A stretch of DNA of 64,000 nt from Thalassovita sp. (GTDB lineage: Bacteria; Pseudomonadota; Alphaproteobacteria; Rhodobacterales; Rhodobacteraceae), in contig CP051233.1 of assembly GCA_017792425.1 (NCBI GenBank), positions 647,457 to 711,456 of the forward strand, written 5' to 3'. The notes under the pieces are model-generated. The model was given only the letters and a program-made list of their open reading frames with translations, did not search any database and was not told the DNA's origin. The translations under genes were made by a program, and so were the position numbers. This document shows positions 8,193 through 16,490 of the stretch, piece by piece. Position 1 is the first letter of the stretch. Each line of letters starts with the position of its first letter.

Positions 8193-9200
8193 ATGTCCGA
8201 TCAGGACGATCTGGTGGCCCGGATCGAAACCGTCGAGGAAAAGCTGGCAAAGGCGAAGGACTCGATCACCCGCAGGTTCATCGGGCAGGAACGAGTCGTG
8301 GACCTGACGCTGTCGGCGCTGTTGTGTGGCGGGCATGGTCTGCTGATCGGCCTGCCCGGGCTGGGCAAGACGCGGCTGGTGGAAACGCTCAGCACCGTGA
8401 TGGGGTTGCAGGGCAACCGCATCCAGTTCACGCCGGACCTGATGCCGGCGGATATCCTGGGGTCCGAGGTGCTGGACACCGATCCCGAGGGCAAGCGGCA
8501 TTTCCGCTTTGTCCCGGGCCCGGTGTTCTGCCAGTTGCTGATGGCGGACGAGATCAACCGCGCCAGTCCGCGCACGCAGTCCGCCTTGTTGCAGGCGATG
8601 CAGGAAAAGCGCGTGACGGTGGCCGGGCAGGACCGGGTGTTGGGGGTGCCATTCCACGTTCTGGCCACCCAGAACCCGATTGAACAGGAAGGCACCTATC
8701 CCCTGCCAGAGGCGCAGTTGGACCGGTTCCTTGTGCAGATCGACGTGGACTATCCCGACCGGGCGACCGAACGCGATATCCTGCTGGCGACCACCGGTGT
8801 GGCCGAGGAAGAGGCGCATGGCGTGTTTACCGCCCCCGAATTGCTGGAGGCGCAGACCCTGCTGCGGCGGATGCCAGTGGGTGACAGCGTGGTCGAGGCG
8901 ATCCTGGACCTGGTGCGTGCGTTTCGCCCGTCAGATGACAGCGCGGAGGACCGGGTGCGGCAGACCGTGGCCTGGGGGCCGGGACCGCGCGCGGCGCAAG
9001 CGCTGATGCTGACGGTGCGCGCACGCGCCATGCTGCAGGGGCGGCTGGCCCCGTCCATAGAGGACGTGGCGGCGATGGCGCGCCCGGTGCTTAGCCACCG
9101 GATGGCGCTGAACTTTGCCTCGCGTGCCCGGGGGGATCGTCTGGCTGATCTGATTGATGCGACGGCGGCCCGGATCACCCGAGTAGAGGTGGCCGCTTGA
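8193..9200 (+). CDS. MoxR-family AAA+ ATPase
   Basis: A 335-residue AAA+ chaperone-like ATPase. Walker A is GLPGLGKT (53-60), Walker B is LLMADEINR, sensor 1 is LATQNPIEQEGTYPLPEAQLDRF, and the C-terminal helical lid carries sensor 2. MoxR proteins are thought to remodel or insert metal cofactors into von Willebrand or membrane partners. The ATG at 8193 follows AGGAG by 8 bases. The stop overlaps the next start in TTGA (9197-9200). It heads a four-gene operon with DUF58 and two large membrane proteins, a layout conserved across alphaproteobacteria and related to the Bacteroides aerotolerance (Bat) cluster. Confidence 0.93.
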   Translation: MSDQDDLVARIETVEEKLAKAKDSITRRFIGQERVVDLTLSALLCGGHGLLIGLPGLGKTRLVETLSTVMGLQGNRIQFTPDLMPADILGSEVLDTDPEGKRHFRFVPGPVFCQLLMADEINRASPRTQSALLQAMQEKRVTVAGQDRVLGVPFHVLATQNPIEQEGTYPLPEAQLDRFLVQIDVDYPDRATERDILLATTGVAEEEAHGVFTAPELLEAQTLLRRMPVGDSVVEAILDLVRAFRPSDDSAEDRVRQTVAWGPGPRAAQALMLTVRARAMLQGRLAPSIEDVAAMARPVLSHRMALNFASRARGDRLADLIDATAARITRVEVAA

Positions 9201-10072
9201 GCACCCCCCTGACCCTGCGCGCGCGGTCCGAGGACGAGGCCGCGCTGTTGCCGCCCTTGCTGGCGCGGGCCGAATATCTGGCCGGGACGGTTCTGCTGGG
9301 CGAACATGGTCGCAGGCGGGCGGGGCTGGGGGATGATTTCTGGCAATATCGCCCTGTGCAGGCGGGTGACAGCCGTCGCTTGATCGATTGGCGGCGGTCG
9401 GCACGTGGGGATGCGCAATACGTGCGCGAACGCGAATGGCAGATCGCGCAAAGCGTCATGCTGTGGGTGGATCAGGCGGCGTCCATGCGGTTTTCATCTG
9501 ACCGGAACCTGCCGCAAAAGGCGGACCGGGCGCGGTTGCTGGCGCTGGCGGTTGCCATCCTGCTGGTGCGGGGCGGGGAACGGGTGGGCCTGTCCGGCAC
9601 CAACCTGCCGCCACGCCGCGGCAACAACCAGATCCTGCGGCTGGCCGAGTTCTTCAGTGTCGATGCGCCCGAGGACTATGCCGAACCCGAGGCGCGGGTG
9701 ATGATCCCCCATGCGCGGGGGGTGTTCGTGTCGGATTTCCTGGGGGATGTCGCGGCCGTGAAATCGGCGCTGGCCAAGGCGGCTGATCGCGGTGTGCGTG
9801 GTGTGCTGCTGCAAGTGCTGGACCCCAGCGAAGAGGCGTTTCCCTTTGTCGGACGCACCGTGTTCGAAAGCATGGGTGGCACGCTGGTGCATGAAACCCT
9901 GAAGGCGGGCGATTTGCGGGATCGCTACTTGCAGCGTTTGGCCGAGCGCAAAGATGAACTGGACGGGCTGTGCCGGGCGACCGGCTGGCAGTTCCACGTC
10001 CACCACACCGCTGACAGTGCGCAAGCCGCGCTGTTGAGGCTGTGGCAGGCGCTGAACCGGGGGACGGTCTGA
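9197..10072 (+). CDS. DUF58 domain-containing protein (vWA-like partner of MoxR)
   Basis: A 291-residue protein of the DUF58 family, a von Willebrand A-like fold that usually sits directly behind moxR. The family core is GEHGRRRAGLGDDFWQYRPVQAGDSRRLIDWRRSAR (split here as GEHGRRRAGLGDDFWQY and DSRRLIDWRRSAR), followed by VRERE, a MIDAS-like WVDQAASM and an LAVAILLVRGG helix. The start is TTG, embedded in the MoxR stop (TTGA), so translation is coupled. It ends in a 1-base overlap with the next ATG. No membrane segment is evident, so it is probably cytoplasmic and bridges the ATPase to the membrane proteins that follow. Confidence 0.88.
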   Translation: MSTPLTLRARSEDEAALLPPLLARAEYLAGTVLLGEHGRRRAGLGDDFWQYRPVQAGDSRRLIDWRRSARGDAQYVREREWQIAQSVMLWVDQAASMRFSSDRNLPQKADRARLLALAVAILLVRGGERVGLSGTNLPPRRGNNQILRLAEFFSVDAPEDYAEPEARVMIPHARGVFVSDFLGDVAAVKSALAKAADRGVRGVLLQVLDPSEEAFPFVGRTVFESMGGTLVHETLKAGDLRDRYLQRLAERKDELDGLCRATGWQFHVHHTADSAQAALLRLWQALNRGTV

Positions 10073-12807
10073 TGATGCTGGGCCCGATCGGATTTGCGGC
10101 GCCGTGGTTGTTGTGGGCGCTGGCCCTGCTGCCGGTGCTGTGGCTGATCCTGCGCGCCGTGCCGCCCGCGCCGATCCGGCGGCGATTTCCCGGCGTGGCG
10201 TTGTTGTTGGGGCTGACGGATGACGACACGGTCACCGACCGGACGCCGTGGTGGCTGCTGCTGCTGCGGATGCTGGCGGCGGCGGCGGTGATTGTCGGGC
10301 TGGCGGGGCCTGTGCTGAACCCGGAGCCGGACAAGGCCACGGGCAGCGGGCCGGTGCTGATCGTGATGGATGGTGGCTGGACCGGGGCGCAGGACTGGCG
10401 CGCGCGGTCCGAACAGGCGGTGCAACTGCTGGCAGAGGCGGCGCGGGCTGGCCGCTCTGCCGCCGTTCTGCGCCTGACCGCGCCTGACCCGATCCAGTTC
10501 CAGGCGGCGGAGGCTTGGCGCGGGCGCCTTGCGGGGTTGGAGCCGCTGCCGTGGGAACCGGACGCCGAACGCGTACTGGGGGTCTTGGGCGACCAGAGGT
10601 TTGAAACCTGGTGGCTGTCGGATGGCGTGCGCTGGGATGGTCAGGATCGTGTGTTGGCCGCGTTGGAATCGCGCGGCCCGGTCCGTATCCATGAAAGCGG
10701 GCGGGCGGTTGTCGCGCTAAAGCCCGCGCGGTTCGCCGAGGGCGGTATTCAGTTGGACATTGCGCGCGCGGTCTCGGGCCCCGCGCGAGAGGTGGTGGCG
10801 CTGGCGCATGGGCTGGACCCCGGCGGGGTACAGCGGGTGCTGGCGCGACTGCCTGTGCGGCTCGAGGATGGAGCGACGGAAAGCACTGGCACGCTGGTGT
10901 TGCCGTCCGAATTGCGCGCCCGCGTGAGCCGGTTCGAGTTGGAGGGGGTGCGGTCAGCCGGCGCGGTCGCCCTGACGGCAGACAGCCTGCGCCTGAGAGA
11001 GGTCGCGCTGATCGCGGGGCGAGAGGACCGTGAAGGGCTGGAGCTGCTGGAACCCTTGCACTATCTGACGCAGGCGTTGAAACCGTCGGCGGAAATCCTG
11101 ACCGGGGCGTTGGCCGATGTGCTGCCTGCGAACCCGGACGTGATCGTGCTGGCCGATGTGGCGACCGTGACCGAGGCGGAACAACAGGGCGTGCTGGAGT
11201 GGATCGAGCAGGGCGGGTTGTTGCTGCGCTTTGCCGGGCCGCGCCTTGCCGCCAGTGATGTCAGCCGGACAGAGGAAGATCCGCTGATGCCGGTGCGGTT
11301 ACGCTCTGGCGGGCGGTCGGTGGGTGGCGCGATGAGCTGGGGCGAACCAAAGTCGCTGGCCCCGTTTCCCGAAACCAGCCCGTTCCATGGCCTGCCGGTG
11401 CCAGAGGATGTGCAGGTCAGAGCGCAGGTGATGGCCCAGCCCGATCCGGCGCTGGCTGAACGGGTGATCGCGCAATTGTCCGATGGCACGCCGCTGGTGA
11501 CCCGCAAGCGGATCGGGCAGGGGCAGGTGGTGCTGTTCCATGTCACCGCCAACGCGGAATGGAGCAGCCTGCCGCTGTCCGGCCTGTTCGTACGGATGCT
11601 GGAAAGGCTGGCGGTGTCTGCGGCGGTGGTGACGCCCGAGGCGGGCGACCTGGCCGGGACGATCTGGAAACCGGTGCAGGTTCTGGACGGGCTGGGCCGG
11701 TTGCAGGACGCGGCGACCTTGCCCGGGGTCAAGGGCGAGGATCTGGTGGCCAGCCGTCTGGGGCCTGACCTGCGCCCCGGGGTTTATCAGGCTGGCGACC
11801 GTCGCTTGGCGCTGAACGCGATGACGGCGGACCGGGTGCTGGAGCCTTTCCCGTGGCCTGCGCGCATTCCAGTTTTCAGCTTGGCCGGGCCGCGGGAGAC
11901 GCCCCTGGGCGGTTACATTCTGGCGGCGGCGATCGCGTTGTTGCTGGCCGATGTCCTGGCGTCTCTGGCTTTGTCCGGGCGGCTGGTCGGGGCGCGGGCG
12001 ACGGCGCTGCTGCTGGCGCTTGCCATCGTTCCACAAAATGCGCGGGCCGATGATGCGCGCGCCATCGCCGCAACGTCCGAGGTGGTGCTGGCCCATGTCC
12101 TGACCGGAGACGCGGAACTGGACAGGATGTCGGCGGCGGGGCTGATGGGCCTGTCGGATGTGCTGTTCTTTCGTACCTCTGTTGAACCTGCCGTTCCGGT
12201 TGGGGTGAACCCGGAAACCGATGAACTGGCGTTCTTTCCGTTGATCTACTGGCCGATCTCGGTCAATCAGCCGATGCCTTCGGCGGCGGCCTATGACAGG
12301 CTGAACCGCTATCTGCGGGCCGGGGGGATGATCCTGTTCGACACGCGCGATGCGGATATCGCGCGGTTCGGGTCGTCCAGTCCCAACGGGCGGAAACTGC
12401 GGGAACTGGCCGCGCCGCTGGATATTCCCGCTTTGGAACCGATTCCAGCGGATCACGTGGTCACCCGCGCGTTCTACTTGTTGCAGGACTTTCCCGGACG
12501 GTTCAGCAGCCGCGACGTCTGGGTAGAGGCCGCCCCGCCGGGGGCCGAGAAAGTAGAAGGCATGCCATTCCGAAACCTGAACGATGGGGTGACGCCGGTG
12601 GTGATCGGGGGCAATGACTGGGCGGCGGCCTGGGCTACGGATGACAGGGGAAACCCGCTGTACCCGGTCGGGCGCGGATATGCCGGGGAACGGCAACGAG
12701 AACTGGCCTATCGCTTCGGTATCAATCTGGTGATGCATGTGCTGACGGGGAACTACAAGTCGGATCAGGTTCATGTCCCCGCCCTGCTGGACAGGTTGGG
12801 ACAATGA
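10072..12807 (+). CDS. BatA-like membrane protein with C-terminal DUF4159 domain
   Basis: A 911-residue envelope protein. Residues 1-80 are the N-terminal double-membrane domain of the BatA type (hydrophobic runs at about 5-30 and 60-80, separated by an APIRRRFPG loop). A long periplasmic-type region follows and includes an amidotransferase-like beta-sheet (PDVIVLADVATVTEAEQQGV). A hydrophobic pair lies near 610-660, ending in PQNARADDAR like a signal-peptidase region. The last 220 residues are DUF4159 (FFPLIYWPISVNQPMPS, RAGGMILFDTRDAD). The start ATG overlaps the DUF58 stop (TGATG) and has GGGGGAC upstream. The stop overlaps the next start in ATGA. The function is unknown; the cluster is linked to envelope or oxidative stress in relatives. 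Confidence 0.88.
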   Translation: MMLGPIGFAAPWLLWALALLPVLWLILRAVPPAPIRRRFPGVALLLGLTDDDTVTDRTPWWLLLLRMLAAAAVIVGLAGPVLNPEPDKATGSGPVLIVMDGGWTGAQDWRARSEQAVQLLAEAARAGRSAAVLRLTAPDPIQFQAAEAWRGRLAGLEPLPWEPDAERVLGVLGDQRFETWWLSDGVRWDGQDRVLAALESRGPVRIHESGRAVVALKPARFAEGGIQLDIARAVSGPAREVVALAHGLDPGGVQRVLARLPVRLEDGATESTGTLVLPSELRARVSRFELEGVRSAGAVALTADSLRLREVALIAGREDREGLELLEPLHYLTQALKPSAEILTGALADVLPANPDVIVLADVATVTEAEQQGVLEWIEQGGLLLRFAGPRLAASDVSRTEEDPLMPVRLRSGGRSVGGAMSWGEPKSLAPFPETSPFHGLPVPEDVQVRAQVMAQPDPALAERVIAQLSDGTPLVTRKRIGQGQVVLFHVTANAEWSSLPLSGLFVRMLERLAVSAAVVTPEAGDLAGTIWKPVQVLDGLGRLQDAATLPGVKGEDLVASRLGPDLRPGVYQAGDRRLALNAMTADRVLEPFPWPARIPVFSLAGPRETPLGGYILAAAIALLLADVLASLALSGRLVGARATALLLALAIVPQNARADDARAIAATSEVVLAHVLTGDAELDRMSAAGLMGLSDVLFFRTSVEPAVPVGVNPETDELAFFPLIYWPISVNQPMPSAAAYDRLNRYLRAGGMILFDTRDADIARFGSSSPNGRKLRELAAPLDIPALEPIPADHVVTRAFYLLQDFPGRFSSRDVWVEAAPPGAEKVEGMPFRNLNDGVTPVVIGGNDWAAAWATDDRGNPLYPVGRGYAGERQRELAYRFGINLVMHVLTGNYKSDQVHVPALLDRLGQ

Positions 12808-14843
12808 GCAGCGTGGTGTTTGACCCCCTTCTGCCCTGGATGGCGCTGGTGGTGCTGGCGGTTTTGGTGTTGCTGGCCTCTGGCCTGGCGCTGTGGCGTG
12901 GGCTGTTGGGCTGGGCCTGGCGCGGGTTGGCCGGCGTAGTGATCCTGGCCGCGCTGGCCGGGCCGTCCCTGCGCCAGGAAGAACGCGGGACGCTGTCCGA
13001 TATCGTGTTGTTGATGGTTGACGGCTCTGCCAGCCAAGGGTTGGCGGACCGGCCGGGGCAGGTGGCGCAGGCGGCCGACACGCTGCAGGCGCGGCTGGCC
13101 GCCCGTCCCAACACCGAGGTTCGGCGGATCGAGTTGGGCGATGGCGCGGACAACGCGGGCACCCTGCTGATGGGCAAACTGGCCGAGGCGCTGGCCGAGG
13201 AACCCAACGGGCGGATCGCCGGGATCGTGGCGTTGACCGACGGGCTGGTGCATGATCTGGACCGCGCCCCCGACCTGCCCGCGCCGCTGCATGTGCTGCT
13301 GTCGGGGCAACCTGCCGATTGGGATCGGCGGCTGATCGTTGAAGCCGCCCCCGCCTTTGCCATCCTGGGCGAACCGATCACCCTGCGCCTGCGGATAGAG
13401 GACATGGGCGCGGCCCCGCAAGGGGTGACGGAAACGCTGATGGAGGTGTCGATCGACGGGCAGGACATGGGGCCATTCACCGTGCCGATTGGTCGCCCGA
13501 TTGAAATGCCGGTCACGCTGGACCACGGCGGCATGAACGTCATTCGGTTTTCCCTGCCGATGGCCACGGGTGAGCTGACTGATCGCAATAACAGCGCCAT
13601 CGTGCAGATCAATGGGGTGCGGGACAGGCTGCGCGTGCTGTTGGTCAGTGGCGAACCGCATCCCGGCGGGCGGACCTGGCGCAACCTGCTGAAATCCGAC
13701 AGCTCGGTGGACCTGGTGCATTTCACCATCCTGCGCCCGCCCGAAAAACAGGACGGCGTGCCGGTCGCGGAACTGGCCCTGATCGCCTTTCCCACCCGTG
13801 AATTGTTCCTGGAAAAGATCGACGATTTCGACCTGATCATTTTCGACCGTTACAAGCGGCGCGGAATCCTGCCTTCCTTGTACCTGGAAAACGTCGCCAG
13901 CTATGTTGAGAAGGGTGGAGCGGTGTTGATCGCAGCCGGGCCGGATTTCGCCAGCGCGGATTCGATCTTTCGCTCGCCGCTGTCGGCGATCCTGCCAGCC
14001 AGCCCCTCGGCCAGGGTGATCGAACGCGGGTTTCTGCCCGTGGTGACGGACATGGGGCAGCGTCATCCCGTGACGGCGGGTCTGACCGGTTCGGGCGAGT
14101 GGGGGCGCTGGCTGCGGCAGGTCGAGGTCGAGCCGATCTCTGGCACGGTGGTGATGCAGGGGATCGACGACAAGCCGCTGCTGGTGCTGGACCGGGTGGG
14201 CGAGGGGCGCGTTGCGCTGCTGGCCTCGGATCAGGCGTGGCTGTGGGATCGCGGGTTCGAAGGCGGCGGGCCGCAGCTGGAACTGCTGCGGCGGCTGGCG
14301 CATTGGATGATGAAAGAACCCGAACTGGAGGAAGAGGCGCTGTGGGCCGAACCGCTGGGCCAGCGGATGACCATCGTGCGCCGGTCGTTAAGCCCGGATG
14401 TGGGAGACGTGACCGTGACGACACCATCGGGTGAGACGGTCGTGTTGCCGATGCAAGAGATGTCCCCGGGCCGGTTCGAGGCCACTTATGAGGGGCCGGA
14501 AATCGGGCTGTACCGGCTGGTGAACGGCGACAAGGAGGCGGTGATCGGGCTGGGTCCGTCCGCACCAAGGGAATTCGAGGCGACGATCGCCACCGGCGCG
14601 GTGCTGGCGCCGGTTGTGGACAGCCTGCGTGGTGGGGTGCTGCACCTGAGCGATGGCCTGCCGTCGATCCGCGATGTGCGGGCGGGGCGGCCTGCGGCGG
14701 GGCGTGGCTGGATCGGGCTGACCCCGCGTGATGCCCATGAAACGCTCGCCGTTACCCAGACCTCGTTGCTGCCCGCGTGGCTGGTACTGTTGCTGGTGCT
14801 GGGGTTGACCCTGACCGGCTGGCTGCGCGAAGGTCGGCGCTGA
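12804..14843 (+). CDS. Large membrane protein with class I glutamine amidotransferase-like domain
   Basis: A 679-residue final member of the MoxR operon. Two N-terminal membrane helices (about 10-60) precede a vWA-like segment (IVLLMVDGSASQGLAD, with a DxSxS-type MIDAS start). A beta-rich region follows, then an amidotransferase-like Rossmann fold (FDLIIFDRYKRRG, EKGGAVLIAAGPDF), and a last membrane helix near the C-terminus (LLPAWLVLLLVLGLTLTGWL). No catalytic Cys is seen at the amidotransferase nucleophile elbow, so enzymatic activity is unlikely. The start is the ATGA overlap with the DUF4159 gene. It probably forms a membrane complex with that neighbour, driven by MoxR. It ends base-to-base with the convergent gene at 14844. 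Confidence 0.85.
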   Translation: MSSVVFDPLLPWMALVVLAVLVLLASGLALWRGLLGWAWRGLAGVVILAALAGPSLRQEERGTLSDIVLLMVDGSASQGLADRPGQVAQAADTLQARLAARPNTEVRRIELGDGADNAGTLLMGKLAEALAEEPNGRIAGIVALTDGLVHDLDRAPDLPAPLHVLLSGQPADWDRRLIVEAAPAFAILGEPITLRLRIEDMGAAPQGVTETLMEVSIDGQDMGPFTVPIGRPIEMPVTLDHGGMNVIRFSLPMATGELTDRNNSAIVQINGVRDRLRVLLVSGEPHPGGRTWRNLLKSDSSVDLVHFTILRPPEKQDGVPVAELALIAFPTRELFLEKIDDFDLIIFDRYKRRGILPSLYLENVASYVEKGGAVLIAAGPDFASADSIFRSPLSAILPASPSARVIERGFLPVVTDMGQRHPVTAGLTGSGEWGRWLRQVEVEPISGTVVMQGIDDKPLLVLDRVGEGRVALLASDQAWLWDRGFEGGGPQLELLRRLAHWMMKEPELEEEALWAEPLGQRMTIVRRSLSPDVGDVTVTTPSGETVVLPMQEMSPGRFEATYEGPEIGLYRLVNGDKEAVIGLGPSAPREFEATIATGAVLAPVVDSLRGGVLHLSDGLPSIRDVRAGRPAAGRGWIGLTPRDAHETLAVTQTSLLPAWLVLLLVLGLTLTGWLREGRR

Positions 14844-15203
14844 TCAGCGCCGCAACTCGACCCGTGTCAGGCTCTTGGCCCAGCCGCCTGTGGTGCAGCG
14901 GGGGCGGATGAACACCTCTTTGGTGCCGTCGGGCACCATGATGTCGAACAGCGACCGCGTGAAGGGCTGTTCCTTGACATGCGGGTGCATCAGTTCGCGG
15001 AACCCCAGGCGGTTGCCCTGCGCATCCAGAACCTCCCACCCGTCGGCGAAGTGATCCCAACCGCTATCAGGATGGGACAGGGTGACGTTGATGCGCCAGC
15101 CCATGCCCGAATTCTGCGTCGTGACCTGCTTTACAACAGGATCATCCGCATAGGCGGCGCTGGCGGCGATGAAGGTCAAGGCCAGAAGGAAATTGCGAGT
15201 CAT
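14844..15203 (-). CDS. Small exported protein of unknown function
   Basis: A 119-residue protein with a clear Sec signal peptide (MTRNFLLALTFIAASAAYA, cleavage before DDP). The mature part is about 100 residues and probably beta-rich, with WRINVTLSHPDSGWDHFADGWE and FIRPRCTTGGWAKSLTRVEL. One Cys is present, so no internal disulfide forms. It looks like a conserved periplasmic protein of Rhodobacterales, and I do not recognise a characterised family. Its stop abuts the stop of the MoxR operon's last gene without a spacer. A 12-base gap separates its start from the end of the DUF599 gene, so the three minus-strand genes probably form one unit. Confidence 0.75.
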   Translation of the reverse strand: MTRNFLLALTFIAASAAYADDPVVKQVTTQNSGMGWRINVTLSHPDSGWDHFADGWEVLDAQGNRLGFRELMHPHVKEQPFTRSLFDIMVPDGTKEVFIRPRCTTGGWAKSLTRVELRR

Positions 15204-15215
15204 ACGCGAATCCTA

Positions 15216-15959
15216 TCACCCCTTCCGGCGCTTGTCCGTTGACGAAACCGTGTGGCCCATACCGTCAGACTGCCCGATCAGGAAGGATCGCGACCGCGAG
15301 GCGAATTCACGTCGCCACAATACCCAGAAGGTGACCGCGGTGGCGGCGAACAAGGGCACCGGCCCCAGCAGCCATGCCGCGCCCCCGAGCGCGAAATAGA
15401 CCGACCGAAGCCCCTGATTATAGCTGCGGGCGGCGGTTATATTGATCTCTCCGGCCTTGGCGGCGCGGGGCAGGGCGACCGGATCGTCGGGATCGTTGGG
15501 CACCGCCCCCATCAGCACGGCACAATAGCCGAACAGACGGTGTGACCAGACGAATTTCAGGAAGGCGTTGGTCAGGAAGAACATGGTAACCAGCAGCTTC
15601 ACCTCCCACACGAATTTCGGATCGCGGGACATGGACAGGTCTTGCGCGATACCGACCAGACGTTCGGCATTGCCGATGGCGGCCAGACCCCCCCCGATTG
15701 CCAGCATCGAGGCAGAGGCGAAGAAAGACGTCCCCTGCCGCAGGGTGGACAGGGTTTGCGCGTCGAAGATGCGGGGCTGGCGCGTCACCATCTGCACCAT
15801 CCATTCGCGCCGGTATTCGGCCATCAGGCGGGACACCGAGGGGCGCTTGGACGAGGGGTTTTCGATCTGCCAACCGATCAGCAGCCAAGCCGCGAACAGC
15901 CCGACGACCGCCGCCAGGTCCAGCGGGGTGAACAGGGTTACACGCTCGGCCCAGGTCAT
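15216..15959 (-). CDS. DUF599 family membrane protein
   Basis: A 247-residue inner-membrane protein with four hydrophobic segments (about 10-30, 75-95, 117-135 and 200-222). The DUF599 signatures are YRREWMVQMVTRQPRIFDAQTL, the GTSFFASASMLAIGG helix and FVWSHRLFGYC. The N-terminal WLLIGWQIENPS is also typical. The family has no established function. The ATG at 15959 gives the typical N-terminus (MTWAERVTLF). An upstream in-frame ATG at 15989 would overlap the preceding gene by 28 bases and is less likely. The start lies 2 bases after the stop of the CopD/HemJ-like gene, so the two are translationally linked. Confidence 0.85.
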   Translation of the reverse strand: MTWAERVTLFTPLDLAAVVGLFAAWLLIGWQIENPSSKRPSVSRLMAEYRREWMVQMVTRQPRIFDAQTLSTLRQGTSFFASASMLAIGGGLAAIGNAERLVGIAQDLSMSRDPKFVWEVKLLVTMFFLTNAFLKFVWSHRLFGYCAVLMGAVPNDPDDPVALPRAAKAGEINITAARSYNQGLRSVYFALGGAAWLLGPVPLFAATAVTFWVLWRREFASRSRSFLIGQSDGMGHTVSSTDKRRKG

Positions 15960-15961
15960 GG

Positions 15962-16372
15962 TCAGAACGGCTTGGTTACCACCGCCCAAAGGATGGCGAT
16001 GGCGCCGAAAACGCTGACTTCATTGAAGATTCGCAGGAACAGTTCGGATTCGTCGAATTGCCCGCGTTTGGCCCGGATCACAAGCCGCCCGGTCCAGCCG
16101 TAGTGCAGCGCCAAGGCTGTCACCAACGCCAGTTTCAGGTGTACCCAGGCGGGCCATCCCAGACCATGCGCCAGCCACAGCCCGGTCAGGACGGCGATCA
16201 CTGCCAGCCCGGCCGAAAACCGGTACAGCCGGATCGTCAGGTCGCCCAGCGGGCCGAATTCGCCCAGACGGTCATATTCGCGCTTCCAGTAGATCAGCGC
16301 GCGCGGCACCGCGAAGATGCTGGTCATCCAGCCCATCACGCAGAGGATATGTATGATCTTGACCCATTCCAT
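15962..16372 (-). CDS. CopD/HemJ-like four-helix membrane protein
   Basis: A 136-residue protein with four predicted membrane helices. KIIHILCVMGWMTSIFAVPRALIYW in helix 1 (conserved His and Trp) and HLKLALVTALALHYG in helix 3 resemble the CopD superfamily and the haem-biosynthesis protein HemJ, which binds haem b through conserved His residues. HemJ proper usually has KxxHxxxxxxW in helix 1 and a longer RLFVYH segment. This protein keeps the order but diverges, so it may be a paralogue rather than the protoporphyrinogen oxidase. It is the first gene of a minus-strand trio. It is divergent from glcD, with a 118-base shared region. Confidence 0.72.
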   Translation of the reverse strand: MEWVKIIHILCVMGWMTSIFAVPRALIYWKREYDRLGEFGPLGDLTIRLYRFSAGLAVIAVLTGLWLAHGLGWPAWVHLKLALVTALALHYGWTGRLVIRAKRGQFDESELFLRIFNEVSVFGAIAILWAVVTKPF

Positions 16373-16436
16373 ACGCCCTTAGTGGCGGCGCTGCTGGGGC
16401 AGCGCAAGATGCCGCAGACGTTCTGGCCGAAAAGAT

Positions 16437-16474
16437 TTGCCTTGTCGTCAGTTTTGGTTATATAAGTTTACCAA
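16437..16474 (+). promoter_or_regulatory. Candidate glcDEF promoter with overlapping palindromic operator
   Basis: TTGCCT (16437-16442) and TATAAG (16461-16466) form a sigma-70-like pair with an 18-base spacer, 25 bases ahead of the glcD start. TTGGT (16454-16458) and ACCAA (16470-16474) form an inverted repeat centred on the -10 box. The half-site resembles the TTGGT/ACCAA arms bound by FadR/GlcC-type GntR regulators, but the spacing here is wider (11 bases). A regulator bound there would block the -10. This is a sequence reading only. Confidence 0.5.
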
Positions 16475-16490
16475 TTTTAGGAGGTGCCGC

